Shown here: positions 10,776 to 21,285 of the stretch, in pieces
Layout: each line of letters opens with the position of its first letter
Numbering within the stretch: position 1 is the first letter of the stretch
Translations under genes and position numbers: made by a program
Notes under the pieces: model-generated
Seen by the model: only the letters and a program-made list of their open reading frames with translations
What the model was told of the DNA's origin: nothing
Databases searched by the model: none
NCBI GenBank assembly: GCA_020796225.1
Contig: CM036775.1
Span: 12,593,671 to 12,657,670 of the forward strand
DNA length: 64,000 bases
Origin: Arion vulgaris
Lineage: Eukaryota > Mollusca > Gastropoda > Stylommatophora > Arionidae
Reading direction: 5' to 3'

Positions 10776-11030
10776 GATGAAGATATGGAAACAGTTCTCC
10801 TATACCAGCAGTTCCCAAACTTTGTATTACTTCCGACCCACTTTTAAATGCATTTTGCTGCCGCGGACCACCCAAATGTTTCTATTTATACAAAATCTTC
10901 TAGCGATGGAGTTATTATTGCACCACATCAACAGTCAAGCTGGCTCCAATTATTCAGACTGCGTGTAACTTCAAATGATCTTTCATTTTGTCATGTCAGA
11001 CATTTATTCTTCGAACGCTCCACAACGACT
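10776..11030. other. Unassigned stretch
   Basis: Nothing recognised. Confidence 0.4.
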
Positions 11031-11272
11031 ACCTGTTAACCAGTATTTGTGATTTGTATGTGATCTGAGCATAAGATCGATTGTACGTTGTGCCAGTTAT
11101 GCACCCACAAGTAGGCCAGCACATCCGATTTCTGCGATGCTTTTTATTTACTGGGGTAGCTTCCCTGGGCCCCTACCTCAGTCGCCTCTTACGACACGTC
11201 TTGTAGGTCGCAGTGGTACTATTCTTTGCTTCCCTTGTGTGCCCCGACACCACTGGCGAACGAAGGTGGCAG
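11031..11272 (-). repeat. S8 SINE (shares core with S3), minus strand
   Basis: The reversed core is AAGAATAGTACCACTGCGAC with CGTAAGAGGCGACTGAGG, followed by a tail unlike S3 (GCATAACTGGCACAACGTAC). Other copies: 17515-17660, 41215-41455 and, + strand, 61570-61830. Confidence 0.75.
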
Positions 11273-11350
11273 CAGGACATCAAAGAAACATTGAACATGA
11301 CGCTGGAAGAGGCGGGATAACTTGATAAAGACAGAGAGTTTTTCATACGG
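11272..11350 (+). pseudogene. LINE-A tail fragment
   Basis: It encodes RWQQDIKETLNMTLEEAG and then breaks. This is the C-terminal tail block of LINE-A. Confidence 0.6.
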
Positions 11351-11785
11351 GCTGTGATAATAGCGACGTTCCGCAAGTGACTTTCTACTTACTTGTCTAT
11401 CAGAGATCTGTCCAAGCCAATGCGCATACATGCCCCCCGCATACACACATGCATTCCATGCACCCTTGTCTATACAACTTGATACAGCTGTCACAGAGAG
11501 AGGAGATACATTGTTTCCGCACACAGTTATTCTTTATGATACGCATACACACAACCAACCTTCTTCATACACATATATAACTTACATTTGGTGTCTTTTT
11601 TTTAATCTACTCATGTTTCATGTGTTATCCTATCTTTGTGTGTTATCCTATCTTTGTGTGTTGCCATCTTTGTCTGTTCTATTCATATAGCATTGCTGGC
11701 ATACAGTAGAGCAATAGCTCTCAAACTTTTTCAAGTCGTGGCACAGTTAAAGTCCTACACAAAATGGTATGCCCACTATACACAA
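11350..11785. other. Unassigned stretch with short duplications
   Basis: A short direct repeat (TGTGTTATCCTATCTTTG, twice near 11620-11655) is visible. Nothing else is recognised. Confidence 0.4.
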
Positions 11786-11789
11786 AAAA

Positions 11790-12185
11790 CTGTATAAATA
11801 ATATGCTTCTTCTTCTTTGCGTTCGGTTTCGTATGCTCGTCTAAATAATGATATGGGTTGCCTCTATGAAGCTGCATGTCAGTTGGAGTTCTTCGAGAGT
11901 TCCCATAGCTTGGTCTGTAAGCTTTGTTCATGAGGCCATGTTTCATTTCGTTGGTGTATGTATGATGGACATGACTGCAGGATGTGCTCTGGAGTCTGTG
12001 TTTCTGTCTGGCATGCACAGTACACTGTGCAGTCTGAGCAGGCTTTATTCTGTGCATGTGGCGGTTGAGCCTGCAGTGACCTGTTCTTAGGCGAAAGATT
12101 GTTGTGTGTTGTTTTCTGTTTAGTCTGCTGATGGGATCTTGTGGGTGTTTGCTGTGGGTTTGTTGCCTCCATACCTCTTTGTACA
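11790..12185 (-). pseudogene. LINE-H C-terminal region (RNase H-bearing LINE)
   Basis: The minus frame reads QTKQKTTHNNLSPKNRSLQA in one frame and TTIFRLRTGHCRLNRHMHRI, KPAQTAQC and SYGNSRRTPTDMQLHRGNPY in others. The RLRTGHC-x-L block and the C-x-x-C-x-H-like end are typical of the C terminus of Jockey-like LINEs. At least two frameshifts. Other copies: 26945-27090, 31435-31760 and 57835-58195. Confidence 0.8.
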
Positions 12186-12264
12186 TAAATAATATGCAAA
12201 AAAGCAAAGACATACAGAAATAATTGGAAAATGCTACGTACCATTATGTTCACGAGTGCATTTT

Positions 12265-12365
12265 TTTTATAGATACCCCTAGGATTGTTGCCGGAGCTAT
12301 GAAGTTCGTGCAATACATGTAGCATGCCATTTCTGCGGAGGGAGATCGATTCATATGGGGTCAAA
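12265..12365 (+). repeat. S5 SINE, 3' part
   Basis: It contains CCTAGGATTGTTGCCGGAGC and GCCATTTCTGCGGAGGGAG, then CATATGGGGTCAAAC. Confidence 0.75.
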
Positions 12366-12602
12366 CGCCCGTCTGCCCAGCGTGTCCGTAGCGCGTTGAC
12401 GACGGGTGACTTGCTCCCTGTGAGCGCCGGTTCAATTCCGCGGGCTGTCAGAAAAGCCACAGGTTCTCCAGATTTACGGTGTTCGTGGCACCGAACCGAA
12501 GGGTTACGATGTCCATGGCACCGAACCGAAGGGTTACGATGTCCATGGCACCGAGTCGAAGAGTTGAAAGCTCAAGTGCTTCTGGATCGAAAAGAAGAGG
12601 GG
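12366..12602 (+). repeat. S1 SINE with internal duplication
   Basis: The full S1 pattern runs from GCCCAGCGTGTCCGTAGCGC to CAAGTGCTTCTGGATCG. A 30-bp internal segment (CACCGAACCGAAGGGTTACG context) is duplicated at about 12490-12550. The tail is GA-rich. Confidence 0.85.
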
Positions 12603-12706
12603 TCAAACCTGGTTTAATGTTGAATGATGTGTGAATCCTTCGGCTCTATACCCTTTTGTTTTTAGGACTGAAAAGGTTACGGGAAATGTTATTTCATTTA
12701 TTACGC

Positions 12707-13318
12707 CCGAGTGGTTACCGGGGCCCACATTTGGGGTGTAATGGATAGAACCACTGTTACCTGCCACGCATATCGTAAGAGGTGACTAAGGAGGTTTGGC
12801 TGAAATCGGATGCATGTGTTTCGTAGGGAATGCTAACCCGAAACAAATGCTTGCAGAAAACGGATGCACCAGGCCATAAGGCGCATAATATGGTGCAACG
12901 ACCCTCACAATGAGGAATGGGATAACGGATTCTACGGTTGCCAATCTGTCTCGGAGATTTAGCCATGCAGTAAGAATGTCAGACCCTACCATCGCGAGGG
13001 TGGCCAAAACTTACTGCGGGCAGAGGTCAGCACAAACGGGGAAGCAAAAATCATACGAATTATATCCTACAGAACTGCCCCCAGTATACAAACTTGAGAA
13101 GATAGAGGTGGCCCACTTACACTAGCGTCCAAGACACACTGTATGGTGTGGCTGATAATCTGAGGTAGACGACTGCCTTTATTAAAGAATCCGAAATCCC
13201 AATCTAGTGAGAACGCAGAAGACAAACTGTATAACGTGGCTGATAATCTGAGGCAGACGGCTGCCTTTATTAGAGAATCCGTAATCCTAATCTAGTGAGA
13301 ATGCAGAAGAAGAAGAAT
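12707..13318 (+). repeat. S3 head with a different, longer tail (S3b)
   Basis: It starts with the S3 head (GCCCGAGTGGTTACCGGGGC, AAGGAGGTTTGGCTGAAATC). It then switches to a body with GCTAACCCGAAACAAATGCT, CACAATGAGGAATGGGATAA and a tail AATCTAGTGAGAATGCAGAA plus GAA repeats. The last part (about 13130-13310) is duplicated. A second copy lies at 30677-31111. Confidence 0.85.
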
Positions 13319-13560
13319 TTTTCATTTTTTAATGAGACTACTAGAATTATTGATATTGCTAGACATAGTCTGATATCAAGGAAAAACAAGACACTGATAA
13401 AACTGAATAACTGTCAGCAGTAATTGTATGAAAGCTAGTTTATTTTTCTGTGTGGTCCTTGTTTATTCAATACTAGAGGTATTTTATATGATTGAACACG
13501 TATACAAGAGATCCCGATCAGACGTGTATTAGTTAGAGGGGCCAGGTCATCATCTCGCTT
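13319..13560. other. Unassigned AT-rich stretch
   Basis: Nothing recognised. Confidence 0.4.
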
Positions 13561-14260
13561 CCAATCAATACTGGAGCACACGATCGCGTCTGGACTCGCA
13601 CACAAAAATATAGTGTGGTAAGCTAAACCTTTTAAACTTTGCCTTTTATTTTTTATGTTATGTTATGTGATCGATGTCATACACATTGGGCATTCCCATT
13701 CTTGCTCTGTCCTCCACTACAGCAGCTATCCCAAAGTCCATTTGCTTACCGTACACATCTCTCTCTACCACGAAGACGACACTGTCTGGCATGTCCAAAC
13801 TTAATACCTAATTCTCGAAATCGTTCCAGTGTCTGAGACTCGCCCATGTCACATAAATGAGAGCGTTACGCATTGATGATATCGGCTCTGTCCATACTTC
13901 TGCCCGCTGGAGTTGGGGCATTGTTTGCAAGAAAGTCAGCACGCTCGTTACCAAGAACTCCAGCTTGTCCAAGTGTGTACAGCCAAGTCATTTTCTTGAG
14001 ATGTGAATTCCGAATGATATCCACCGTTTCATTTGTTGTTTCTATTTGTGCCGCGAGAGATAGTGATGATGGTGGTTACATATTGTTCTTGTTGTTGGTC
14101 ATTATCTCGCTTCCAACCAATACTAGAGCACGGTATCGCGTCTGGACTCGCACACAAAAATATATTGTGTTAAGCTAAACCTTTTAAACTTTGCCATTCA
14201 TTTGTTGTTTCTATTTGTGCCGCCAGAGATAGTACTGATGGTGGTTACATATTGTTTTTA
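13560..14260 (-). pseudogene. RNase H-type LINE relic with local duplication
   Basis: Minus-strand sequence around 13870-13960 encodes a GNERADFLANNAPTPAG-like RNase H end. Two blocks are duplicated: TCTCGCTTCCAAYCAATACT to TTTAAACTTTGCC (13555-13640 and 14104-14195) and TTTGTTGTTTCTATTTGTGC to GGTGGTTACATATTGTT (14030-14085 and 14200-14255). The segment 13640-13850 also matches 17140-17345. Confidence 0.6.
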
Positions 14261-14329
14261 CTAACCAGACTGCACGAATTCCAAGTCAAGTGTGGTGTAG
14301 CTAGACTATGCTGGTAGACAAAGAAGAAT

Positions 14330-14640
14330 AGTAAACCAACAAAGAACCAGGGTCGTTATTCGCCACACTCTGAGAGACATACTGAGGGGGAGATGGGAGC
14401 ACTCACTTATGGACTTATTGGTTCGACGTGCAGTGATGATGATCCGACGACTAAACTAAACATATTGTTTCTGTGTTCTTGTTGGTGGTCAGTCTGTAAC
14501 CCGAACAAGATGGAAGTGGAAAGACAGATGATAAAAAGTATTTTACTCGAAAAAGAAGACGTCTGGAGCGAGCCTCTCTATGTACCTTTTCTTGCTTTCT
14601 CTTCTCCAATCCTGATTTGCTTCACAGCTTCAGAGTAAGA
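14330..14640 (+). pseudogene. RNase H LINE 3' end plus LINE-E fragment
   Basis: The stretch 14340-14460 (GTCGTTATTCGCCACACTCT, TGGACTTATTGGTTCGACGT) matches 16590-16680 and 56330-56420, the 3' end of the RNase H LINE. The stretch after 14530 matches LINE-E 5' context. Confidence 0.6.
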
Positions 14641-14935
14641 AGAGATTTCTAGCATGGGATTTTTTTGTGTGCTTCATAAATAGTGTCTTTCGTCGCCTCT
14701 GTTATCTCTGAGCTCCAACTTTTACTCTATCCACTGTATCGAAGCAACATTGCTCGCTGTGGCTCACTGCTTGTTGGTAATCTGCTTATGTGACCGAACC
14801 ATTTAATTTGTTGCTTCTTGAAAAGTTCAGTACTGATGTTGCACCCACTTTTTCCTGATGTCTTCATTTCTCAACCGGTCTCTTCTTGTTACCGGCGCTA
14901 AACTGCTTCCCTGACAGCAACACATCACAGTAAGC
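14640..14935 (-). pseudogene. LINE-E fragment
   Basis: The minus strand matches LINE-E (compare 28760-29080): the RDRLRNEDIRKKWVQHQY-like block near 14840-14880 and the TASKNNKLNGS-like block after it. Confidence 0.7.
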
Positions 14936-14939
14936 TCAC

Positions 14940-15340
14940 CACATGTGAAATGAAACACTGGAGGAAGGCAGTGGGATTCACCAGGAAAGATAGACTACGA
15001 AATGAGAAGATCAGAAGCAGAGTGGGCATAACTTCATGCACTGAATACATTGAATACATTGAAATACAACAAATGCAGTGGTTTGGACATTTAATAAAAA
15101 TGGAATACAACCAACCACCAATAACAACATACAATAAAAAGAGATCATGTACTAGAGCCAAGGAAAGACTAAGAAAAAGATGGATAGACAATATCAGGAC
15201 CACACTAAGTAAACACGTATACAACACAATAAGGGCGACTCATTTGACCATAGAACGCAAATTAAAGCTCCCACCCCAACGCTTAATGACAAGAGCGGAC
15301 AACCAATTCCATCATCCACCTGGGGAAAGACAATAGACAA
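14940..15340 (+). pseudogene. LINE-F C-terminal tail
   Basis: A continuous frame encodes KHWRKAVGFTRKDRLRNEKI, IQQMQWFGHLIKMEYNQPPI, TTYNKKRSCTRAKERLRKRW and ATHLTIERKLKLPPQRLMTR, then ADNQFHHPPGERQ and a stop. This is one of the best preserved LINE tails here and the intact form of the sequence amplified at 7.65-10.43 kb. Confidence 0.85.
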
Positions 15341-15395
15341 AGGTCAGTCAGTAGGCTGCTACGTCCTAAGCTATTCCCACTTAACTAAGCTATTT

Positions 15396-15690
15396 CTGTG
15401 GCGTAGAAGTTATGTGTCTTCTCGTTCTAAAGGTACTCAATTCTGCTCCCTCGGGAGCCCATCATATTTTTCTAGAGATCCCTGTTCTCAGTGTAGATGA
15501 GATGGAGTTACTAGTCCTATCGGAGGCGGACGATAACACGTAGGTCCCGTGTTCATTTTGAGCACGTAAGAGAACTCTTGACAGTTCAAAAATCGAGAAG
15601 AGCAGGCTGCAACGCCACTGCCCGGAGAAAATTTATCAGAAATAAATTTAAAAACTAAAATTCCTACAAATATCGTCTCCTTCAACATTA
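15396..15690 (+). repeat. S6 tRNA-derived SINE
   Basis: It contains TCTGTGGCGTAGAAGTTATG (head), CTTCTCGTTCTAAAGGTACT, TCTAGAGATCCCTGTTCTCA, GAGTTACTAGTCCTATCGGA and GGACGATAACACGTAGGTCC. Other copies: 31225-31430, 38440-38620, 43385-43640 and 56705-57150. Confidence 0.8.
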
Positions 15691-15714
15691 CATCCACTCC
15701 GTTCAGTTCACTAG

Positions 15715-15850
15715 TGTATTTTATTCCAGAGATCCATAAGATTGTTGCCGGAGCTAAGGAGTTAGTGCTTTGTGCATAGAGATACTGTGCCATATGGGGT
15801 AAAACTCAGTGCAATGACGTCAATCCTCCGGCTTAAGACCCTTTTTTAGA
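15715..15850 (+). repeat. S5 SINE, 3' part
   Basis: It contains AGAGATCCATAAGATTGTTG, CCGGAGCTAAGGAGTTAGTG and GACGTCAATCCTCCGGCTTA. Confidence 0.8.
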
Positions 15851-15858
15851 CTTGTACT

Positions 15859-16187
15859 CAGTGGCGGCTCGTGATCATTTTTGTTTGTGGAGCCAGACAC
15901 ATTTTCGAAAAAATCATGGTTTTGTGTTAGGTTATATTTCAATATAAGAAGGGGAGGCCGAGAAATACATGGAGGCGGAGATCAACAATATAAAGAAGAG
16001 TTGAAGGGAGCTGCATGAGATAGCTAGAGATAGGAAGACTTGGTATGAGTTGGTTGAGGGCCTATGCCCTAATCCGGGGTAAAAAGGCAAAGAGAGAGAG
16101 AGAGAGATATTTCAATATATAAAATAATAAATACATGTTACACATTTGGGGGGAGGGGCCTTGGCACCTAATGACGAGCCGCCACTG
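15859..16187 (+). mobile_element. hAT-type MITE with perfect 8-bp target-site duplication, split by a LINE tail
   Basis: The ends are CAGTGGCGGCTCGTGATCA and ACGAGCCGCCACTG (inverted repeats of at least 14 bp). Flanks are CTTGTACT at 15851-15858 and again at 16188-16195, an exact 8-bp duplication as made by hAT transposases. The element itself is about 155 bp once the 15947-16106 insert is removed. Confidence 0.93.
15947..16106 (+). mobile_element. Truncated LINE tail ending in (AG)n, nested in the hAT MITE
   Basis: It encodes an EAEINNIK-like end, ELHEIARDRKTWYELVEGLC then PNPG, and ends in an AG run. Flanked by exact 13-bp copies of ATATTTCAATATA (15934-15946 and 16107-16119). Two more copies with the same tail lie at 44277-44388 and 46154-46251. 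Confidence 0.93.
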
Positions 16188-16229
16188 CTTGTACTATACA
16201 CTATTTAGATCGGATAAAAGCTTTAGTTA

Positions 16230-16720
16230 TAACAGTGGTGTAGAGTCTGTTCATGAAGGTCGAGATGAAATAGGTTCGAAGGCAGTGAGTGACTGAAGTC
16301 TTTGAGAAGGGATGACATAAACTAGTTTGTAGTTTTGTGCCAGGGCACGCGGGTGTTAAAAGTGAAAGAACGGATCGATATATTTGCCGGCATGGCTATT
16401 ATAGAAAGCAGACGTGGATGGATCAGGATATTAATGAATGCCTTCAGGGAGGAATGGCGTGTAAACAATTCAATAAATGAGGGAATATGTAACCCGACCA
16501 GACCGGGAGAATATCAGATCAAATGGGGTGTAGCTAGTCAAGAGGGCTATACTGAAAACTAGAGAAGAATGGTAAACTAATACAGAACTGGAGTAGTCAG
16601 TGGCCACACACTGGTGGACATCACGAGGAACGGATCGGAGTACTTATGGACTACTTGGTTCAATGTGCAGTGAGGATAATAATAGCCGTCCATGATGACA
16701 ACAGCCTCAGACGTGTGCTA
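16230..16720 (+). pseudogene. RNase H LINE relic
   Basis: The + strand has GHAGVKSERTDIFAGMAIIE with a frameshift near PGH, then RRGWIRILMNAFREEWRVNN, then the 3' end shared with 14340-14460. The RNase H signature PGHAGVKGNERAD-x-x-A is degenerate. Confidence 0.7.
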
Positions 16721-17130
16721 ATGCACCTCTCTTGTGTGTGCGGAGCAGACTGTAAAATCCAATCCTAGAACACAATCCCCTACCGCAGGTGGGACATACA
16801 TGATCAAGGTTAGACATGTAATTGTTGTGTGTTCTGTCTTTTCGTGCAGCTCGTTTTCTCTGTGCCTCAACGGCAAGATGATTCTCAGCTAAGCGGGTTC
16901 CTCTTTTGATGTTGCAGCGTCACATTTGGCGATCTTGCGCCAATATTCCCAGCACGTGTTGTTTATATTGAAGCATTTTAGAGACATTTTAAGAGTATCT
17001 TTAAAGCGTTTTTTCTGTCCACTAGCTGAACGCCTGACCTTCAAACTCACCATACATCAACTGTTTTGGGATGCTTTTATCAGGTATCTGAGCAACGTGA
17101 CCGGCCCATCTCATTTAGATCTTCTGCAAC
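16720..17130. other. Unassigned, probably minus-strand LINE sequence
   Basis: No clear family. It adjoins the repeated block at 17140-17345. Confidence 0.4.
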
Positions 17131-17139
17131 AGGGTTTTG

Positions 17140-17345
17140 TTATGTCATGCGATCGACGTCATGGCACATTGGGCATTCCCATTCGTACTCTTTCCTCCGC
17201 TGCATCAGCCATCCCAAGTCCATTTGCTCACCGTACCCATAAGAAGTTGATTACGATATCTTCTCTCTCTACCACGAAGACGACACTATCTGGCGTTCCT
17301 AATACTGAACTCGTTCCAGGGACTAACACTGAAACAGGATGTTGA
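17140..17345 (-). repeat. LINE-like block, second copy of 13660-13850
   Basis: It shares CATTGGGCATTCCCATTC, TCCATTTGCTCACCGTAC and CTCTACCACGAAGACGACAC with 13660-13800 in the same order. Confidence 0.65.
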
Positions 17346-17514
17346 TAGTGATATGTAAACTAAACTGTGTTGCTAAAGCTCACCTGTTACAAACACCTGT
17401 TGGAGTATGCGGCGATTATCCATTCTTATTACATGTCACAATCATCTTAGTCTTCTACTGCTGAGTAATCCCACGATGGATAGCAGGTGAGCACATTGCT
17501 GCTTCTTCTTCTTC

Positions 17515-17660
17515 GAACGCTCCATATCTTGTTAACAACTCTTTGTTATTTGTATGTGATCTGAGCCTAAGAGCGATTGTACGTTGTGCCGGTTATGCGC
17601 CTACAAGTACAGCACATCTGATAAGTGCGACGCTTTTTTATTTACTAGGGTAGCTATTTA
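17515..17660 (-). repeat. S8 SINE, tail part
   Basis: It matches 11031-11160: TATGTGATCTGAGCCTAAGA, TGTACGTTGTGCCGGTTATG and ACGCTTTTTTATTTACTAGG. Confidence 0.75.
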
Positions 17661-18345
17661 TTTAATGGCCTCAAGAGGGGTTGGTGTGTTTCTGATCTAT
17701 ATAGTAATGAGTTAATTACATCATATTCATATAGATCTGAGACTTCATCATCTGCAACGTTAATTTTTTGTTCCTAATATACATCATGATATTATAAAAC
17801 GGGCTGTTACTTGACAACCTCTCATCTCATATTCAGTTGAACAACCTCTTGCTTCTGTATTTAAATTACAAATTATTCACCAGCTGTTGGTCTACACTGC
17901 GATACCATGATGACATAGTTAGCAATCAAGCACACAGATACTTTGATGATAATGTGTATTTTAAAAATAGTCTAAAGTAAACGGTCACAACAAACGTTTG
18001 CCTTGCCCCTAGTCGCTATTATAATGGCGTCGTATTACTTGACATACATTTTGCTGTGTTCTCATATTTCTCTATCGACGTGACAGAGACCGTGCTCCTG
18101 TTGCGCCTCATATTTCTCTATCGATGTGACAGAAGAGACTGCTGCGCTGAAGTTATCGGTGATGTGTTGCTGAGCTCTTCTGAATTTCATCAATGAATTA
18201 AGGATGTGTTATTTGAATTGTTTGTATTCAAGAGAACAGTGGTGATAACTTCACATTCGTTTGTTTTCTTCATGTCTAGTTTTTGTTCGCATCGTGGTGG
18301 ACCAAACGATGTCAGACGAGGTAAGGGACATTTTGTGTGTTGATT
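17660..18345. other. Unassigned stretch with a 50-bp duplication
   Basis: CTCATATTTCTCTATCGACGTGACAG is imperfectly repeated at about 18060 and 18108. No gene is recognised. Confidence 0.4.
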
Positions 18346-18470
18346 CTTGTTAAATTGTAGTAGTCTGGCGTGTAGATGGTTAAATTGTAGTAGTCTGGCG
18401 TGTAGATGGTTAAATTGTAGTAGTCTGGCGTGTAGATGGTTAAATTGTAGTAGTCTGGCGTGTAGATGTA
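18346..18470. repeat. 30-bp tandem repeat, four copies
   Basis: The unit TTAAATTGTAGTAGTCTGGC followed by GTGTAGATGG occurs four times, nearly identical. Confidence 0.95.
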
Positions 18471-18544
18471 GTCCGGACAAAGTGGAGGTTCAACAGCATC
18501 GTTTCTACTTCTTGTCGGTATATATGTATAATGATGAGGATCGC

Positions 18545-18690
18545 CCGCCTGCCCAGCGTGTTCGTATCGCGTTGGACGACTGTGTGACACGCCCTCTGTG
18601 AGTGCGGGTTCAATTCCGCGGGCTTGCAGAAAAAGCCACAGGCTCTCCAGATTTACGGTGTTCGTGGCACCGAACCGAAGGGTTACGTAA
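18545..18690 (+). repeat. S1 SINE, 3'-truncated
   Basis: The head GCCCAGCGTGTTCGTATCGC and B box GGGTTCAATTCCGCGGGC are present. It ends after CGAACCGAAGGGTTACG. Confidence 0.85.
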
Positions 18691-18704
18691 ATAATTATTA
18701 TTAA

Positions 18705-18990
18705 TGTCATCATCATGTGCCGTGCCGACTGGCGTAGGCGATCGTGGATCTCCACAAATCTCTGTCGTTGGTGTTGCTATTGTCACCACTACGTTAACTA
18801 GTTTCTGGAACTCTATTTCATTTCTTTGTTATGGATTGAGAAAAAAAAGTGGATGATCATGATCAGGTGCCGTGCCGCCTAGCGTATGTCATCATAGATC
18901 TCCACAAATCTCTGTCCCTGGTGTTTGATATCAGCTCAGATGTTCTTCCGGGCCATGAAGTCATGCTGTCCAAAATTTTCTCTCCCTGTG
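18705..18990 (-). pseudogene. LINE-D 3' end, duplicated
   Basis: CATCATGTGCCGTGCCGACT and GATCAGGTGCCGTGCCGCCT begin two copies of the same 3' end (about 18710 and 18862), each continuing with TCTCCACAAATCTCTGTC. This is the LINE-D end seen at 41020-41080 and 63280-63340. Confidence 0.65.
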
Positions 18991-19013
18991 ATGATAATTA
19001 AGATGATAATGAT

Positions 19014-19180
19014 CAGTGCTTCTCGTCATTAAGGGCCTGTGGGACCGGACCCCACCAAAAATAATGTGTAACTTTAATACATTATTTTATAAATTAAAAT
19101 ATATCCTAACCCAAAACCATAATTTTTCCGAAAATTTGAGTCTGACCTCACCACCAAAAAGTGATCACGAACCGCCACTG
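19014..19180 (-). mobile_element. hAT-type MITE, minus orientation
   Basis: Its ends are CAGTGCTTCTCGTCATTAAG and GTGATCACGAACCGCCACTG. Flanks ATAATGAT and ACAATGAT agree at 7 of 8 positions, consistent with a hAT-type duplication. Confidence 0.8.
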
Positions 19181-19184
19181 ACAA

Positions 19185-19640
19185 TGATAGTAATAGTAGT
19201 AGCAATAATAACAGTACTAATAATAATATAAGTAGTAATAATAGTAATAATCTTTTTTGTCTCTAATCCAATTTTTCCTCACACCGTCAGAATAAGAAGA
19301 TAATTATATAACGGATATTTGTATGCGCTTCATAAACATTGTATTTTGCCGCCTCTGTTAGCCCTGAGATCCACTTTTTGCGTGGACGACGTTTTGCTAT
19401 GTTTCCACTCTTTCGGAGTAGCATTGCTCTTTGAGGCTTATATGACTGCACCATTTAATTTGTTGTTTTCTTGATCAATACAATAATAATAATACAAAAC
19501 ACATTGTGACAACCGGTAAAATCGAGGGTAGACGAGACAGAGGAAGACAGAGAGAGAACATTTTGGATAGCTTGACTTCATGGCACGGTAGAGCGTCAAC
19601 ATCTGAGTTGATAGCAAACACCAGCCGACATGGCACCTGA
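19185..19640. pseudogene. LINE-E fragment (minus) next to LINE-D fragment (plus)
   Basis: 19260-19475 matches LINE-E on the minus strand (compare 29760-29990). 19500-19640 on the + strand matches the LINE-D tail (AGACAGAGAGAGAACATTTT, GACTTCATGGCACGGTAGAG), ending at an imperfect copy of GGCACCTGATGATGATGA. Simple GTA/ATA repeats precede it (19185-19255). Confidence 0.6.
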
Positions 19641-19733
19641 TGATGATGACAGTAATAATAATTATTTTAATATTATTTAATAATTTTATTTTAATAACAA
19701 CATTAGTACATGTAGTACTGTGCTTGATAACAA

Positions 19734-19885
19734 AGAAATGAAATATAGTTCCAGAAACTAGTTAAAGTAATGATGACAAAAAGAAATGAAAAATAGTTTC
19801 AGAAACTAGTTAAAGTAATGATGACAAAAAGAAATGAAAAATAGTTTCAGAAACTAGTTAAAGTAGTGATGACAAAAAGAAAGGC
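19734..19885. repeat. 48-bp tandem repeat, about three copies
   Basis: The unit GAAATGAAAAATAGTTTCAG then AAACTAGTTAAAGTAATGAT and GACAAAAA is repeated three times. Confidence 0.9.
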
Positions 19886-19899
19886 TTAAGTTTCAATAA

Positions 19900-20220
19900 T
19901 AAGACTATATGCGGAAACCTACAAATCTGATCTGGTCAGAGCGGATCAGATTCGATCTGAAGAAAACCGAAGGGGTGGGGGCTGAGGTGATACGTAATAA
20001 ATTAGCGTTTAAGGATAAAGACACTTATGTATGGTATCACATAAGCAAGCAGAAGTGAATAACAAAAAATAAGAAAATTAACAAAAATCCAACGTATTCG
20101 ACTATAAGTCTTCTTCAGGGAACATACAAGCAAACACAATGAACTAAATTATGGATTTAAATGATGGATGACTAAAGATATAAACGAGAGATATAAGCAA
20201 GTTCCATCAAAATATATCAC
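19900..20220. other. Mostly unassigned; short repeat shared with 44720-44830
   Basis: AATTAGCGTTTAAGGATAAA and GGTATCACATAAGCAAG at 19990-20050 match 44775-44830. The rest shows no feature. Confidence 0.45.
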
Positions 20221-20228
20221 CAAAAAAT

Positions 20229-20473
20229 CGCCCGAGTGGATACCGGGGCCCAAATTTGGGATGTAAAGAATAGAACCACTATTACCTGCCACGCATGTCG
20301 TAAGATTCGACTAAGGAGGTTTGACTGTAATCGGATGCATGTGTCCTAAACGTGTAGAAGTCTATGCGTTTATGGGCCTACAAACCAATGTGCAACGTAT
20401 ACACGTTCTTGGCAAAGATCAAACATATCACAAAGAGTGATTAAAATTGGTCGTAAAGAACAAACGCGAAGAA
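20229..20473 (+). repeat. S3 SINE, full length
   Basis: It runs from GCCCGAGTGGATACCGGGGC to AACAAACGCGAAGAAG. Flanks CAAAATATATCACCAAAA and CAAAATATATCATCAAAA indicate a target-site duplication, blurred by local repeats of the same word. Confidence 0.85.
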
Positions 20474-20489
20474 GATCAACAAAATATAT

Positions 20490-20725
20490 CATCAAAATAC
20501 ATCATCAAAATATATCATCAAAATAAATGAGACGAAGCTAAGACAAGTCTATCAGTTTAAATATGGTGAGACCAGGACATACATATAGATACCAAAAACA
20601 TAGATGGTACTTCTCATACTGCAGTAGTAGTGCTATACAGACAAAAACTGTATGAATGCTCTCAAATGTTTAAACACAGAGAAGAACACAAGTACTGTAT
20701 AGAAACAACTAGAAAGGAGTCTCTG
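20490..20725. other. Unassigned stretch
   Basis: Nothing recognised. Confidence 0.4.
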
Positions 20726-20726
20726 T

Positions 20727-20830
20727 TGCGTGTAGGTTAAGTGCTCGCTTTTCGTGCCAAAGGTACTCGGTTCGCTACCCTGTGGAGCCATCGGTATATT
20801 TGAAGCTACTATGAATGATGTATGCCTGTT
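20727..20830 (+). repeat. S6 SINE, 5' part
   Basis: It carries GTGTAGGTTAAGTGCTCGCT, TTTCGTGCCAAAGGTACTCG and CTACCCTGTGGAGCCATC. Confidence 0.7.
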
Positions 20831-20841
20831 TGTTATATATG

Positions 20842-20996
20842 CAGTGACGACTCGTGCTCAGTTTTGTTGGTGGGGCCAGACATTTTTCCCGGATAAATCA
20901 TGGTTTTTGGTTGCTATATTTTAATTTATAAAATAATAAATACACGTTATACATTATTTTTGGTGGGGCCTGGCCCTTAATGACAAGCCGCCACTG
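20842..20996 (+). mobile_element. hAT-type MITE, intact, with perfect 8-bp target-site duplication
   Basis: A 155-bp element with ends CAGTGACGACTCGTGCTCAG and GACAAGCCGCCACTG. Flanked by TATATATG at 20834-20841 and 20997-21004. It is the simplest copy of the family and serves as reference for the interrupted ones. Confidence 0.93.
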
Positions 20997-21004
20997 TATA
21001 TATG

Positions 21005-21285
21005 TATACCTGTATTATGATATTGTTTCGTCTCAAACATACAAGCACAATAAGCTTATACCATGTGTTTGTACAAACACTTCGATCGAACCTTACCTGA
21101 TTATTCTGTGTCTATCGAAACAAAGCGTTTGTGAAAGACACTCCTCAATAAAGCTATTTTTTTTATATCTCGCTGTTTGTTTTCGTAAAATCGCTCGTAT
21201 TGCTATGCTTATGCAATGGGTGCCGTAAGAAATACGGCTAAGTGGTTGGATTCCTGTGTTTTTGGTAGTTTGTATTTTTTTTTTC
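21005..21285. other. Unassigned stretch
   Basis: Nothing recognised. Confidence 0.4.

Noticed and set aside
11879..12460. 193-codon minus-strand frame
   Set aside because: It joins S1 and S5 SINE sequence with a LINE-H fragment; a chance fusion.
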